DNA of 64,000 bases from Chitinophaga agri (GTDB taxonomy: Bacteria > Bacteroidota > Bacteroidia > Chitinophagales > Chitinophagaceae). Positions 1-10,200 of this stretch are shown in pieces. The translations under genes were made by a program, and so were the position numbers. How positions within the stretch are numbered: the first letter of the stretch is position 1; every line of letters begins with the position of its first letter. The DNA lies in the NCBI RefSeq assembly GCF_010093065.1, contig NZ_CP048113.1, positions 6,094,001 to 6,158,000 on the forward strand. The letters run 5' to 3'. The notes beneath the pieces are model-generated. The model saw nothing but the letters and a program-made list of their open reading frames with translations. It was not told the DNA's origin and ran no database searches.

Positions 1-1
1 G

Positions 2-709
2 CGTGATCCCAGTATTGTCAAAGGTCCCGATGGTACTTTTCACCTGGTATGGACGACCAGCTGGAAAGGTGATAAGGGCTTTGGTTATAGCGCCTCCAGA
101 GACTTACGCCACTGGACACCGCAGCAGTTTATACCAGTGATGGAACATGAACCCACCACCGTGAATGTATGGGCGCCGGAATTGTTTTATGACGATGTGG
201 AAAACCAGTTCATCATTATCTGGGCATCGTGCATCCCGGGACGATTTGAGAAGGGAATTGAGGCGGAGGATAATAATCACCGGATGTATTACACCACTAC
301 AAAAGATTTCAGGACATTCTCGCCCACAAAACTGTTCCTTGATCCGGGCTTCAGTGTTATTGATGCGGTGATCGTAAAAACCGGTCAGCAGCAATACACC
401 CTTGTACTGAAAGATAATACGCGTAATGAAAGAAACCTGAAAGTGGCATTTGCAAACAAGCCACTTGGACCATATAATGAGGCATCCGCTCCTTTTACAG
501 GTAAGCTGACGGAAGGGCCTTCTGTAGTTAAAGCAGGCCGGGACTGGCTCATCTATTTTGATGACTATGGAAATAAACGGTATGGTGCTGTTACAACTAC
601 AGATTTCCAGAAGTTCAAAGACAGTAATGATAAGATAATAGTGCCTGCCGGGCATAAACATGGGACTGTGTTTAAAGTCCGCCGTAAAATATTGGGTAAG
701 ATCAAATGA
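2..709 (+). CDS. GH43-like glycosidase, 5' end missing (partial)
   Basis: The reading frame is open from base 2, so the gene begins before the window. The visible 235 residues start at an RDPSI motif, which resembles the catalytic-base Asp region of five-bladed propeller glycosidases of the GH43 clan. They continue with repeated propeller blade motifs such as LVWTTSW, YSASRDLRHW and MYYTTTKDFRTF. A WAPE motif (WAPELFYD) follows, as is common in GH43-type enzymes. The stop overlaps the next start as ATGA, so the gene is translationally coupled to the next one. The likely role is an exo-acting arabinosidase or galactosidase in the pectin locus, but the exact substrate cannot be read. The family call is good; the activity is inferred. 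Confidence 0.8.
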   Translation, partial: RDPSIVKGPDGTFHLVWTTSWKGDKGFGYSASRDLRHWTPQQFIPVMEHEPTTVNVWAPELFYDDVENQFIIIWASCIPGRFEKGIEAEDNNHRMYYTTTKDFRTFSPTKLFLDPGFSVIDAVIVKTGQQQYTLVLKDNTRNERNLKVAFANKPLGPYNEASAPFTGKLTEGPSVVKAGRDWLIYFDDYGNKRYGAVTTTDFQKFKDSNDKIIVPAGHKHGTVFKVRRKILGKIK

Positions 710-2547
710 CGATTATGAGGATCACTGCAACGATATGTTTTTTGCTGGCATCATTGACAGTAACCGCACAGGAAAGCATTCGCTATACCGGTAATACACT
801 GGTGAATGTAGATTATCATCATGGTCAGCTAAGACCGGTAATGGGAGTGCATAATATTCAGATCATGCGTGCCAACAGGGAGCACCCTGAACAGGGCGAC
901 GGTATGGGATGGACCTATAACCACGCGCCGATGCTGGCTTACTGGAACAACCGCTTCTATGTAGAATACCTGAGTGATAAAGTGGGAGAGAGTATTCCTC
1001 CGGGACAAACACTACTGTTGTCTTCGGATGATGGGTATCAATGGGAGATGCCTGTTTTGCTATTCCCGCCGTATAAGATACCTGATGGCACAACCAAGGA
1101 AGGGCATCCCGGTGTAGCAAAAGACCTGATGGCGGTTATGCACCAGCGCATGGGCTTCTACGTATCAAAAAGTAATAAGCTCCTGGCTGTAGGATACTAT
1201 GGCATCTGTCTGGATGCAAAGGATGATCCAAATGATGGTAACGGTATTGGGCGCGTGGTAAGAGAAATATTGCCCGATGGAAAGTTTGGTCCTGTTTATT
1301 TTGTCAGATATAATAAGCAGTGGAATGCCGGTAACACTATTTATCCCTTTTACACTACCAGCAAAGACAAGGCATTTGTAGCCGCGTGTAATGAGCTACT
1401 GGCCACTCCACTGATGATGCAGCAATGGAATGAAGAGGCCGACAGAGATGATCCATTGATACCGTTGCAGAAACAATACAAGGCATTCTGTTATTATCAT
1501 TTGCCGGATGGTAGGGTAGTAGGTCTGTGGAAAAATGCACTCACTGCTATGAGTAAAGATGAAGGGCGCACCTGGAGTACTGTGGCAAGAGCCCCTGGTT
1601 TTGTAAATTCGAATGCAAAAATATGGGGACAACGTACAGCTGATGGCCGCTTTGCTACTGTCTATAATCCCTCTGAATATCGATGGCCATTAGCACTATC
1701 AGTCAGTGAAGACGGTATTGATTATAAAAACCTGTTGCTCGTTAATGGAGAGATCACACCGATGCGTTATGGGGGAAACTACAAGTCTTATGGTCCGCAA
1801 TATGTAAGAGGTATTGAAGAAGGTAATGGCATACCGGCAGATAGTAATCTGTGGGTTACCTACAGTATGAATAAGGAAGACATCTGGATCTCAAAGATAC
1901 CGGTACCCGTGACAGACAAAGCGCCTGCTCACGTCAATGAAGTATTTCCCGACCTTCCTGCCACTACCGCATTAGATAAGTGGAATACCTACAGTCCCCG
2001 TTGGGCGAAAGTGTCACTGGGTACGACTGCAAGCAAAGAACAACACCTGATACTGGAAGATAAAGATCCGTTTGACTATGCGAAAGCAGAACGTTTATTC
2101 CCGGCTGCACAGCAACTGGATGTGGCATTCACGGTGACGCCTGCACAGAATGACCATGGTTGTTTACAAATAGAACTGCAGGATGGTAAAGGCATTCCTG
2201 GTATCAGACTGGTATTTGATGCGGACAGTATTTTTAAGGCAAAAGCAGGTGCGCGTTTTAAGCACTTCATGAAATACATACCAGACAGTGTTTATAACGT
2301 GCGTCTTAGTATTAATACGACCAACCGTTTCTATACAATTAATGTCAATGGTAAAGATGTGCTGACAAGCCTGTTGTTCACGCCTGTAGATAAAATGGAA
2401 AGGATCGTTTTCCGTACCGGTGGTCCAAGGCATTTCCCGGATGCAGATACGCCGGCCGATCAGGTGTATGACCTGCCAAAAGCAGGCGAACAGGAAGTAC
2501 AGACTGCGAGGTTTTATATCAGGTCTCTCAAAACATCCCAACGATAA
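706..2547 (+). CDS. secreted sialidase-like beta-propeller protein
   Basis: A 613-aa protein with a signal peptide (MRITATICFLLASLTVTAQ, reading from the second Met at codon 4). The body has scattered Asp-box-like motifs: LSSDDGYQW near residue 105 and SKDEGRTWS near residue 283. This places it with the sialidase/BNR six-bladed propeller superfamily. The last 200 residues look like an added beta-sandwich. True sialidases carry an arginine triad, which I could not confirm, so sialic acid hydrolysis should not be assumed. The context (rhamnosidases, pectinesterase) favours a role on a pectin side chain. It is coupled to both neighbours: ATGA with the upstream gene and a one-base TAATG overlap with the next. 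Confidence 0.7.
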   Translation: MTIMRITATICFLLASLTVTAQESIRYTGNTLVNVDYHHGQLRPVMGVHNIQIMRANREHPEQGDGMGWTYNHAPMLAYWNNRFYVEYLSDKVGESIPPGQTLLLSSDDGYQWEMPVLLFPPYKIPDGTTKEGHPGVAKDLMAVMHQRMGFYVSKSNKLLAVGYYGICLDAKDDPNDGNGIGRVVREILPDGKFGPVYFVRYNKQWNAGNTIYPFYTTSKDKAFVAACNELLATPLMMQQWNEEADRDDPLIPLQKQYKAFCYYHLPDGRVVGLWKNALTAMSKDEGRTWSTVARAPGFVNSNAKIWGQRTADGRFATVYNPSEYRWPLALSVSEDGIDYKNLLLVNGEITPMRYGGNYKSYGPQYVRGIEEGNGIPADSNLWVTYSMNKEDIWISKIPVPVTDKAPAHVNEVFPDLPATTALDKWNTYSPRWAKVSLGTTASKEQHLILEDKDPFDYAKAERLFPAAQQLDVAFTVTPAQNDHGCLQIELQDGKGIPGIRLVFDADSIFKAKAGARFKHFMKYIPDSVYNVRLSINTTNRFYTINVNGKDVLTSLLFTPVDKMERIVFRTGGPRHFPDADTPADQVYDLPKAGEQEVQTARFYIRSLKTSQR

Positions 2548-5500
2548 TGCGGTTTTCTCTCTATATTTTATTTTTTCTCGGGTGGATGCAGTGCTTACAG
2601 GCTGCTGCTCCGGTATCACTATCCCATCTCCGTTGCGAGATGTTGCTCAATCCTGAAGGTATTGATGTCTCCCGTCCCCGTCTCAGCTGGGAAATAATAG
2701 CCAACGGAAGAAATGTCCTCCAGCAGGCTTACGAAGTGCAGGTGGCATCTACTCAAGAGAAACTGCTGGCCGGCCAGGCTGATCTCTGGAATAGTGGCAA
2801 AGTTGCTGCTGGCGCGAGTATTCACATCCCCTATCAGGGAAAAGTGCTCCCGAGTCGGCAGCGATGTTACTGGAGAGTCAGGGTATGGACGACGGCCGGC
2901 GCTTCTGCCTGGAGTGATGTGAATAAATGGAGCATGGGACTGCTACGATCGTCAGACTGGAAAGCCCGGTGGATAGGCATTGATACCAGCTTTGCCTGGG
3001 ATAGTGCGCACGCTAAATTCTCCCGTCTTTCAGCAAGGTATTACCGGAAGAGCTTCAATATAGCGCAACCGGTAAAGCATGCTACTGTTTATATAGCCGG
3101 TCCAGGACTGTATGAGTTGTACGTCAACGGACAGCGTACCGGATCAGCCGTTTTATCACAGTCGCCTACTGACTATCGTAAATCAGTCAGGTATAATACC
3201 TATGATGTGACGACAGCTGTACAGCAGGGCGAAAACGTCATAGGTGCTGTATTGGGTAACGGTCGTTATTTCACCATGCGGCAGCAGTACAAGCCACATA
3301 AGATCAATACATTCGGGTATCCCCGCCTGTTGCTCCAGCTGGAACTGGAATATGCTGACGGTAAAAGAGAAACTGTTATAAGCGACGGGAGCTGGAAGCT
3401 GACCGCTGATGGTCCTATTCGTAGTAATAATGAATACGATGGAGAAGATTACGATGCCAATAAGGAAATGCCCGGATGGAATAACAGGTCGTTTAAGGAT
3501 AATAGCTGGTTACACGCTGCTGTAGTACCTGCTCCGCAGGGAATATTGAGCGCACAGATGAATGAGCCGATGCGTATCGTAAAAAGGCTGACGCCTCTGT
3601 CGGTAAAAGAGAAAGCACCCGGCGTGTATATCGTGGATATGGGGCAGAATATGGTAGGCTGGCTGCAAATAAAAGTAAAAGGTAAAAAAGGTCAGCAGGT
3701 AACATTGCGTTTTGCGGAAACCCTGAAAAATGATACTGCATTATATGTGGATAACCTCCGCGACGCCAAGGCGACAGACACCTATACGTTAAACGGAAAA
3801 GAGGAAGAGACCTGGTCGCCATCTTTTGTATATCATGGTTTCCGGTACGCAGAGATCAGTGGGTATCCGGGTAAGCTGGAAAAAGCAGCACTCGAAGGAC
3901 AGGTTATTAGTGATGACCTGGCGAATACGGGCGCTTTCGAAACATCCGATCCCACCATCAACAGTATCTATAAAAACGCGTACTGGGGCATCCTGGGTAA
4001 TTATAAAGGGATGCCGGTCGATTGTCCGCAGAGAAATGAACGTATGCCCTGGCTGGGAGATCGTACAACAGGTGCCTACGGAGAGAGCTTCCTGTTTGAT
4101 AACGCTAAACTCTATGCCAAGTGGCTGGATGATATAGAGCAGGCACAAACTGCCGCAGGTGCCATTCCTGACGTGGCACCCGCGTACTGGAATTACTATT
4201 CTGATAATATGACATGGCCGGGTACATACCTGATGATTGCAGAGATGTTGTATCATCAGTATGGAGATCTCCAGCCAATAGTGAAGCATTACGCTTCTAT
4301 GAAACGCTGGATGGAGTATATGAAGACGAAATATCTGGTGGATGGTATTATGACCAAAGACAAGTACGGCGACTGGTGTGTACCTCCTGAATCCAAGCAG
4401 CTGATCCATTCCAAAGATTCTTCACGTATGACCGAAGGTGCATTATTGTCTACGGCTTATTACTACCGCTATCTGACGATGATGTCCCGCTTTGCCACAT
4501 TACTGCACGAGCAGAAAGATGCCGCTGCCTTCAGCGCGACAGCAGATACTATTAAAGCCGCTTTTAATCAACGGTTCTTCCACACGAACTACTATGGTAA
4601 TAATACAGTGACTGCGAACCTGCTCCCTTTGTCATTTGATATGGTACCTGCTGCTGCGCGTAAACAGGTGTTTGCACACATCGTAGACAGCACTATGTTA
4701 AAGTATGGAGGGCATATCAGTACCGGCGTTGTGGGTACCCAATGGCTAATGCGTGGCCTGACCGCACAGGGGCGTCCTGATGTTGCTTATCTGATAGCGG
4801 CTGACAGAGACTATCCGGGTTGGGGATATATGGTAGCAAATGGGGCTACCACTATATGGGAACTTTGGAATGGAAATACTGCTAATCCGGCCATGAACTC
4901 GCATAACCATGTGATGTTACTGGGTGATCTGCTGATTTGGTTGTATGAAGATCTGGCGGGTATTAAGAGCGATGGTCCTGCTTTCCGTCAATTGGAAATG
5001 AAGCCATCACTGGTGCCAGGTATGGATGCTGTGCGTGCGTCTTTTCACAGCATGTACGGTATGGTACGCAGTAGCTGGCGAAAGGAGGTGAACACATTCA
5101 CCTGGAAATTAACAATACCTGTGAACACTGTTGCGACTATCTATGTACCTGCTCCTGCAGTCAGTCATGTGCAGGAAGGTGGCCGCCCTGTATCTGCAAA
5201 TAAAGACATCACCTTCCTGCGTATGGAAGGAGATAAGGCAGTATTTAAGATCGGATCGGGGGATTATGAGTTTACCTCCGATCTGCAACTGCCATGGAAG
5301 AAAGGCATTATCGAAGATGAGTACATTTTCATGGATGCGCCCTTCCCTGAAAGCCACGCCGCCACTATCGCAGAGACTCCTGATGGATTGATCGCTGCCT
5401 GGTTTGGTGGTACAAAGGAAAGAAATCCGGATGTGGGTATCTGGGTGAGCCGGCAGGAAGGCGGTAAGTGGACTACTCCTGTTGAAGTAGCCAATGGTAT

Positions 5501-6302
5501 TATGTCAGATACCCTGCGGGTCGCCTGCTGGAATCCTGTGTTGTACCAGGTACCTGGAGGTGAATTACAGCTATATTATAAAACTGGTACACGGGTAGCT
5601 ACCTGGGTAGGCTGGATGAGCACCTCCCATGATGGCGGAAGATCCTGGTCGGCGGCAAAGGCATTGCCGGAAGGTTTTCTGGGGCCGGTAAAGAATAAGC
5701 CCGTACTGCTGGACAATGGAACATTGCTTTGCCCGTCAAGCACAGAAGGCAGTGGCTGGAAAGTACATTTCGAAGCAACTACAGATAATGGCAAAACCTG
5801 GAAGAAGATTGGTCCTATCAACGATGGAAAAACCTTCAATGCGATTCAACCCAGCATCCTGAAACATGGCAAAGGAAAGTTGCAGATACTCTGCCGTAGT
5901 AAAGAAGGTGCTGTTGTGCAATCCTGGTCGGAAGATAATGGCCTTACCTGGTCTCCGTTAACAGCTGCTGAGTTACCCAATAATAACTCTGGTACAGATG
6001 CTGTAACCCTCCGGGATGGCCGGCAGTTGATTGTGTATAACCACGTGAAAACACCAAAAGGGAAATCAAAAGGTGCACGTACACCATTGAACATCGCGAT
6101 CTCTGATGATGGTATACACTGGTCTGCCGCACTGATACTCGAAGATTCCCCGGTAAGCCAGTATTCCTATCCTTCAGTGATACAAACAGCAGACGGATAT
6201 ATACATGTGGTATATACCTGGAGAAGACAACGGATCAGACACGTAAAGATCGATCCCCGTATGCTGGAGACCAAACCTGTAAAAAACGAACAATGGCCAT
6301 AA
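2547..6302 (+). CDS. GH78 alpha-L-rhamnosidase fused to a BNR/Asp-box propeller
   Basis: A 1251-aa exported protein (signal MRFSLYILFFLGWMQCLQAA). Residues about 20-900 form a full Bacteroidota-type GH78 rhamnosidase: an N-terminal Ig-like domain, a carbohydrate-binding sandwich, then the alpha/alpha barrel. The DCPQRNERMPWLGD motif is near residue 490 (conserved acidic residues of the active site) and TTIWELWNG near 770 (the expected general base Glu). Residues about 920-1251 are a separate propeller with four Asp boxes: SHDGGRSW near 1027, TTDNGKTW near 1078, SEDNGLTW near 1128 and SDDGIHW near 1186. The motif AWFGGTKERNPDVGIW resembles BNR_2-type proteins. A normal GH78 ends near residue 900, so this is a two-enzyme or enzyme-plus-binding fusion. 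There is no frame break at the junction. Confidence 0.88.
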   Translation: MRFSLYILFFLGWMQCLQAAAPVSLSHLRCEMLLNPEGIDVSRPRLSWEIIANGRNVLQQAYEVQVASTQEKLLAGQADLWNSGKVAAGASIHIPYQGKVLPSRQRCYWRVRVWTTAGASAWSDVNKWSMGLLRSSDWKARWIGIDTSFAWDSAHAKFSRLSARYYRKSFNIAQPVKHATVYIAGPGLYELYVNGQRTGSAVLSQSPTDYRKSVRYNTYDVTTAVQQGENVIGAVLGNGRYFTMRQQYKPHKINTFGYPRLLLQLELEYADGKRETVISDGSWKLTADGPIRSNNEYDGEDYDANKEMPGWNNRSFKDNSWLHAAVVPAPQGILSAQMNEPMRIVKRLTPLSVKEKAPGVYIVDMGQNMVGWLQIKVKGKKGQQVTLRFAETLKNDTALYVDNLRDAKATDTYTLNGKEEETWSPSFVYHGFRYAEISGYPGKLEKAALEGQVISDDLANTGAFETSDPTINSIYKNAYWGILGNYKGMPVDCPQRNERMPWLGDRTTGAYGESFLFDNAKLYAKWLDDIEQAQTAAGAIPDVAPAYWNYYSDNMTWPGTYLMIAEMLYHQYGDLQPIVKHYASMKRWMEYMKTKYLVDGIMTKDKYGDWCVPPESKQLIHSKDSSRMTEGALLSTAYYYRYLTMMSRFATLLHEQKDAAAFSATADTIKAAFNQRFFHTNYYGNNTVTANLLPLSFDMVPAAARKQVFAHIVDSTMLKYGGHISTGVVGTQWLMRGLTAQGRPDVAYLIAADRDYPGWGYMVANGATTIWELWNGNTANPAMNSHNHVMLLGDLLIWLYEDLAGIKSDGPAFRQLEMKPSLVPGMDAVRASFHSMYGMVRSSWRKEVNTFTWKLTIPVNTVATIYVPAPAVSHVQEGGRPVSANKDITFLRMEGDKAVFKIGSGDYEFTSDLQLPWKKGIIEDEYIFMDAPFPESHAATIAETPDGLIAAWFGGTKERNPDVGIWVSRQEGGKWTTPVEVANGIMSDTLRVACWNPVLYQVPGGELQLYYKTGTRVATWVGWMSTSHDGGRSWSAAKALPEGFLGPVKNKPVLLDNGTLLCPSSTEGSGWKVHFEATTDNGKTWKKIGPINDGKTFNAIQPSILKHGKGKLQILCRSKEGAVVQSWSEDNGLTWSPLTAAELPNNNSGTDAVTLRDGRQLIVYNHVKTPKGKSKGARTPLNIAISDDGIHWSAALILEDSPVSQYSYPSVIQTADGYIHVVYTWRRQRIRHVKIDPRMLETKPVKNEQWP

Positions 6303-7192
6303 TACAGCATACAAGCAGACGACAGTTTATTGCACATGCCACCCTGCTGGCAGGTAGTTTGTTCCTGCCGGAAATACTGCTGGCAGCTGGTAAAAAAGAG
6401 CCCCGTTACCGTATTGCCGTATGTGACTGGATGATCCTGAAACGGCAGAAATTAAGCGCTTTTCAGTTAACAAAGGATATTGGTGCAGATGGCCTGGAGC
6501 TTGATATGGGTGGACTGGGTAGCCGCCCGACGTTTGATAGTAAACTGTCTGATCCGGCTGTCAGGCAGCAATTCCTGGATACTTCCAGAGACCTGAACAT
6601 TCCCATCAGTTCCATTGCGATGTCTGGGTTTTATGCACAGTCATTCGCCGAAAGACCTGAATACGAAAAAATGGTGCAGGATTGTATAGAGACCATGGTA
6701 CAGATGAAAGTGAAGATCGCTTTTCTTCCTTTGGGAGTAGAAGGCGATCTGGTGAAGCGTCCGGAGTTACGTCCCGTTATTATACAAAGACTAAAAACCG
6801 TTGCAGTACATGCAGAAAAGGCAGGTGTGATAATCGGTATAGAGACGGCTTTGCCGGCTGCAGCTGAAGCGGAATTCCTGGACGAGATCGGTTCACCTGC
6901 TATCAAAAGCTATTTCAATTTTTCCAATGCATTACAGGCCGGCCGTGATCTGATACAGGAATTAAAGACACTGGGCGCAAAACGTATTTGTCAGATCCAT
7001 TGTACTGATACGGATGGTGTGTGGCTACAGAATAATCCCCGCATCAATATGAAGAAAGTAAAGAAGACACTTGATAAAATGCGGTGGAGCGGATGGCTTG
7101 TGATAGAACGTTCCCGTGATGCTAATGACCCGCGTAATGTAAAAAGGAATTTCAGTGCCAATGCTGCTTATATGAAATCCGTATTCCGGTAG
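6293..7192 (+). CDS. Tat-exported TIM-barrel sugar isomerase/epimerase-like protein
   Basis: A 299-aa protein beginning with a twin-arginine type signal (SRRQFIAHATLLAGSLFLP, residues 8-26) ending near AAG. The mature part resembles the xylose-isomerase-like TIM-barrel family (AP endonuclease 2 type). Family-like stretches are DGLELDMGGLG, IGIETALPA, ICQIHCTDTDG and the end motif GWLVIERSRD. Members isomerise or epimerise sugars or sugar acids, and many exported Bacteroidota versions have no assigned reaction. The gene overlaps the preceding rhamnosidase by 10 bases and is followed by a 70-base gap. Export by Tat would fit folding with a metal cofactor in the cytoplasm. Confidence 0.75.
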   Translation: MAIIQHTSRRQFIAHATLLAGSLFLPEILLAAGKKEPRYRIAVCDWMILKRQKLSAFQLTKDIGADGLELDMGGLGSRPTFDSKLSDPAVRQQFLDTSRDLNIPISSIAMSGFYAQSFAERPEYEKMVQDCIETMVQMKVKIAFLPLGVEGDLVKRPELRPVIIQRLKTVAVHAEKAGVIIGIETALPAAAEAEFLDEIGSPAIKSYFNFSNALQAGRDLIQELKTLGAKRICQIHCTDTDGVWLQNNPRINMKKVKKTLDKMRWSGWLVIERSRDANDPRNVKRNFSANAAYMKSVFR

Positions 7193-7262
7193 CAGCTGAC
7201 CTTATCTTATTGTTATACAGACAGGAGAAAAGTTTCATTAGTAAAGTGTTCTGATAAAAGTT

Positions 7263-10200
7263 ATGAAAAAGTATTGCCTGTTGATCGTATTGCTGCTGAG
7301 TGTCTATGTAGGTAAAGCCCAGCAACTGGATAGCCTGTTCCGGCTGCCACCTCCTATGGCGAAGCCATGGGTGTTCTGGTACTGGATGCATGCGAGTGTA
7401 ACGAAGGCCGGTATTACGGCTGATCTGGAAGCAATGAAGGAAGCAGGTATTGGTGGCGCTTACCTGATGCCCATCAAGGGAAAAGCAAACCCTCCTTTTA
7501 TTAATCCACCGGTAGAACAGTTAACGCCTGCCTGGTGGGAAATGGTGCGTTTTGCACATAGTGAAGCTGCACGCCTTGGCTTACAACTGGGCATGCACTT
7601 CAGTGATGGATTTGCCCTGGCAGGAGGCCCCTGGATCACACCAGCACAATCCATGCAGAAGGTTGTCTGGACAGCTACCACCATCAGGGGTGGTACTGCT
7701 TTTAATGATACCTTGTCTCAACCGCTCACCAACGAAAAGTATTATAGAGATATCGCTGTTCTGGCATTTCCTGTTGTAGTAAGAGAGAAACAAATACCGG
7801 TAGTGACTTCCAGTCTTCCCGGTATAGATCCGCAATTCCTGGCATCTCCCGGCAGTAGGGAAAGTTTCCGGAGTCAGGAACCCTGCTGGATACAATACGC
7901 ATATGATAAGCCGTTTACCTGTTATGCGGTGACCGTTGTAACTAATGGAAACAACTATCAGTCACATCGCTTGCGCATCGCGGTAAGTGATGATGGTGTG
8001 GATTTTCACCCTGCCGGTAAAATGGATGCGCCCCGTCATGGCTGGCAGGATACAGATGCGCCGGTAACACATGCGATCACACCGGTTACTGCCCGTTATT
8101 TCCGTTTTTATTACGATAAAGAAGGTTCCGAACCGGGAGCGGAGGACCTGGATGCCGCGAAATGGAAACCGGTTCTGAAAGTCGCCGGACTGCTAATGTC
8201 TGATCAGCCGCGCATTCATCAGTTTGAAGGAAAAAGTGGAGCAGTATGGCGTATTAGTCCATATACAACTGTGCAACAGATACCCGACAAGGATTGTATT
8301 CCGTTAGATAAGATAATCGACCTCACATCGTTACTGGATGCTCATGGAAAGCTGCACTGGAAAGCCCCTGCGGGTAACTGGAACGTATTACGCATTGGTC
8401 ATACATCAACCGGTCATACCAATGCTACCGGTGGGGCTGGTCAGGGACTGGAGTGCGATAAGTTCAGCAGTGCTGCTGTACGTGTCCAGTTTGATCACTG
8501 GTTCGGTGAAGCAAGACGTAAAATAGGGCCTTTTCTGGCAGATAGTATCCTGAAGGTATTTCATGTGGATAGCTGGGAGTGTGGCAGTCAGAACTGGTCA
8601 GCCAGTTTTCGCGATGAATTTCGCAGACGCCGGGGGTATGATCTGACGCGTTACCTCCCTGCTATGGCAGGTTATCCTGTACAGAGCGTACAGACGTCAG
8701 AAACCTTTCTGCATGATGTCAGGACAACGATCACAGATCTTGTACAACAACATTTTTATGATACACTGGCGGCGTTAGCACACGCACACGGATGTACATT
8801 CACTGCCGAAAGCGTAGCGCCTGTTTTTCCGGCAGATGGTATGCAGCATTATCAGTCGGTGGATATTCCTATGGGAGAATACTGGCTGCGCAGCCCTACG
8901 CATGATAAACCTAATGATATGCTGGACGCTATTTCCGGTGCGCATATCTATGGTAAACGTATTGTACAGGCGGAAGCATTTACGGAGCTACGTATGCGCT
9001 GGGACGAACATCCAGGCATGCTGAAATCGCTGGCGGACCGTAACTATGCACTGGGTATCAATAAACTGGTATACCATGTATTTGCCCATAATCCATGGAC
9101 GGATCGGCAACCCGGAATGACACTCGATGGTGTCGGTCTGTATTTTCAGCGCAACCAGACCTGGTGGAAGCCTGGTAAGGCATGGGTAACCTATGCACAA
9201 CGTTGTCAGGCTTTATTGCAACAGGGTAGACCTGTGTCGGATATAGCCGTGTTCACCGGAGAAGAGATTCCACGCAGGGCTATACTGCCAGAAAGACTGG
9301 TAGGTGTGTTGCCTGGCTTATTCGGTGATAGTCTTCGTTACTTCGAATCAAAGCGTATGGCCAACAGGGGTACCCCACTTAGGGAAATGCCGGCGGGTGT
9401 AACCGCTTCTGCGAATATTACGGACCCTGCTGACTGGGTAGATGCCTTACAGGGGTATCACTATGACTCATTTAATAAGGACGCTTTATTAAGACTGGCT
9501 ACCGTAAAAGACGGCAATATCATATTGCCGGGAGGAGCCGCATACCGGCTGTTAGTATTACCAGGTGCCCTGGCGATGTCTCCGGAAGGTAATCTGCTTT
9601 CCCGTGAGACGATGTTCCACCTGAGAAGACTGTTGTCTCAGGGAGCAACGATCATGGTCAATGGCCCGGTACGGTCATTGGAAGCGCCTGATAGTACGAT
9701 CATATTGTCAGGCAAAGGCGTAATACAAGGTCCATGGCAGGATAGTTCGATGTCATCTCTGGGACTGGCGCCTGATCTGTTAATGAAGGAGCCTTCCGGC
9801 AGCAGAGCGGGTGCTGTAGCCTGGACACATCGTACCTCCACGGATTATGATATTTACTTTATCTCTAATCAGCGGGAACAGGAGCGTACGCTTGAATGTT
9901 CTTTCCGTGTGACCAACCGCTTACCTGAGTTATGGGATGCCGTGACCGGGGAACAGCGTACAGCAAGTGACTGGGAAATGAAAGATGGCCGCACGTTATT
10001 ATCACTCCAATTGCCCGCCAGCGGCTCACTGTTTGTCATTTTCCGTAAGCCTACTCCGCATCGTGAGATGCATCATGCGGCTAACTGGGCATCTTACAAT
10101 ACCATTAATACATTGAATAATGACTGGGAAGTGCAGTTTGATAGTACTGCAGGTGGACCAGCATCACCGGTATTATTTAAAGAACTAAAGGACTGGAGTA

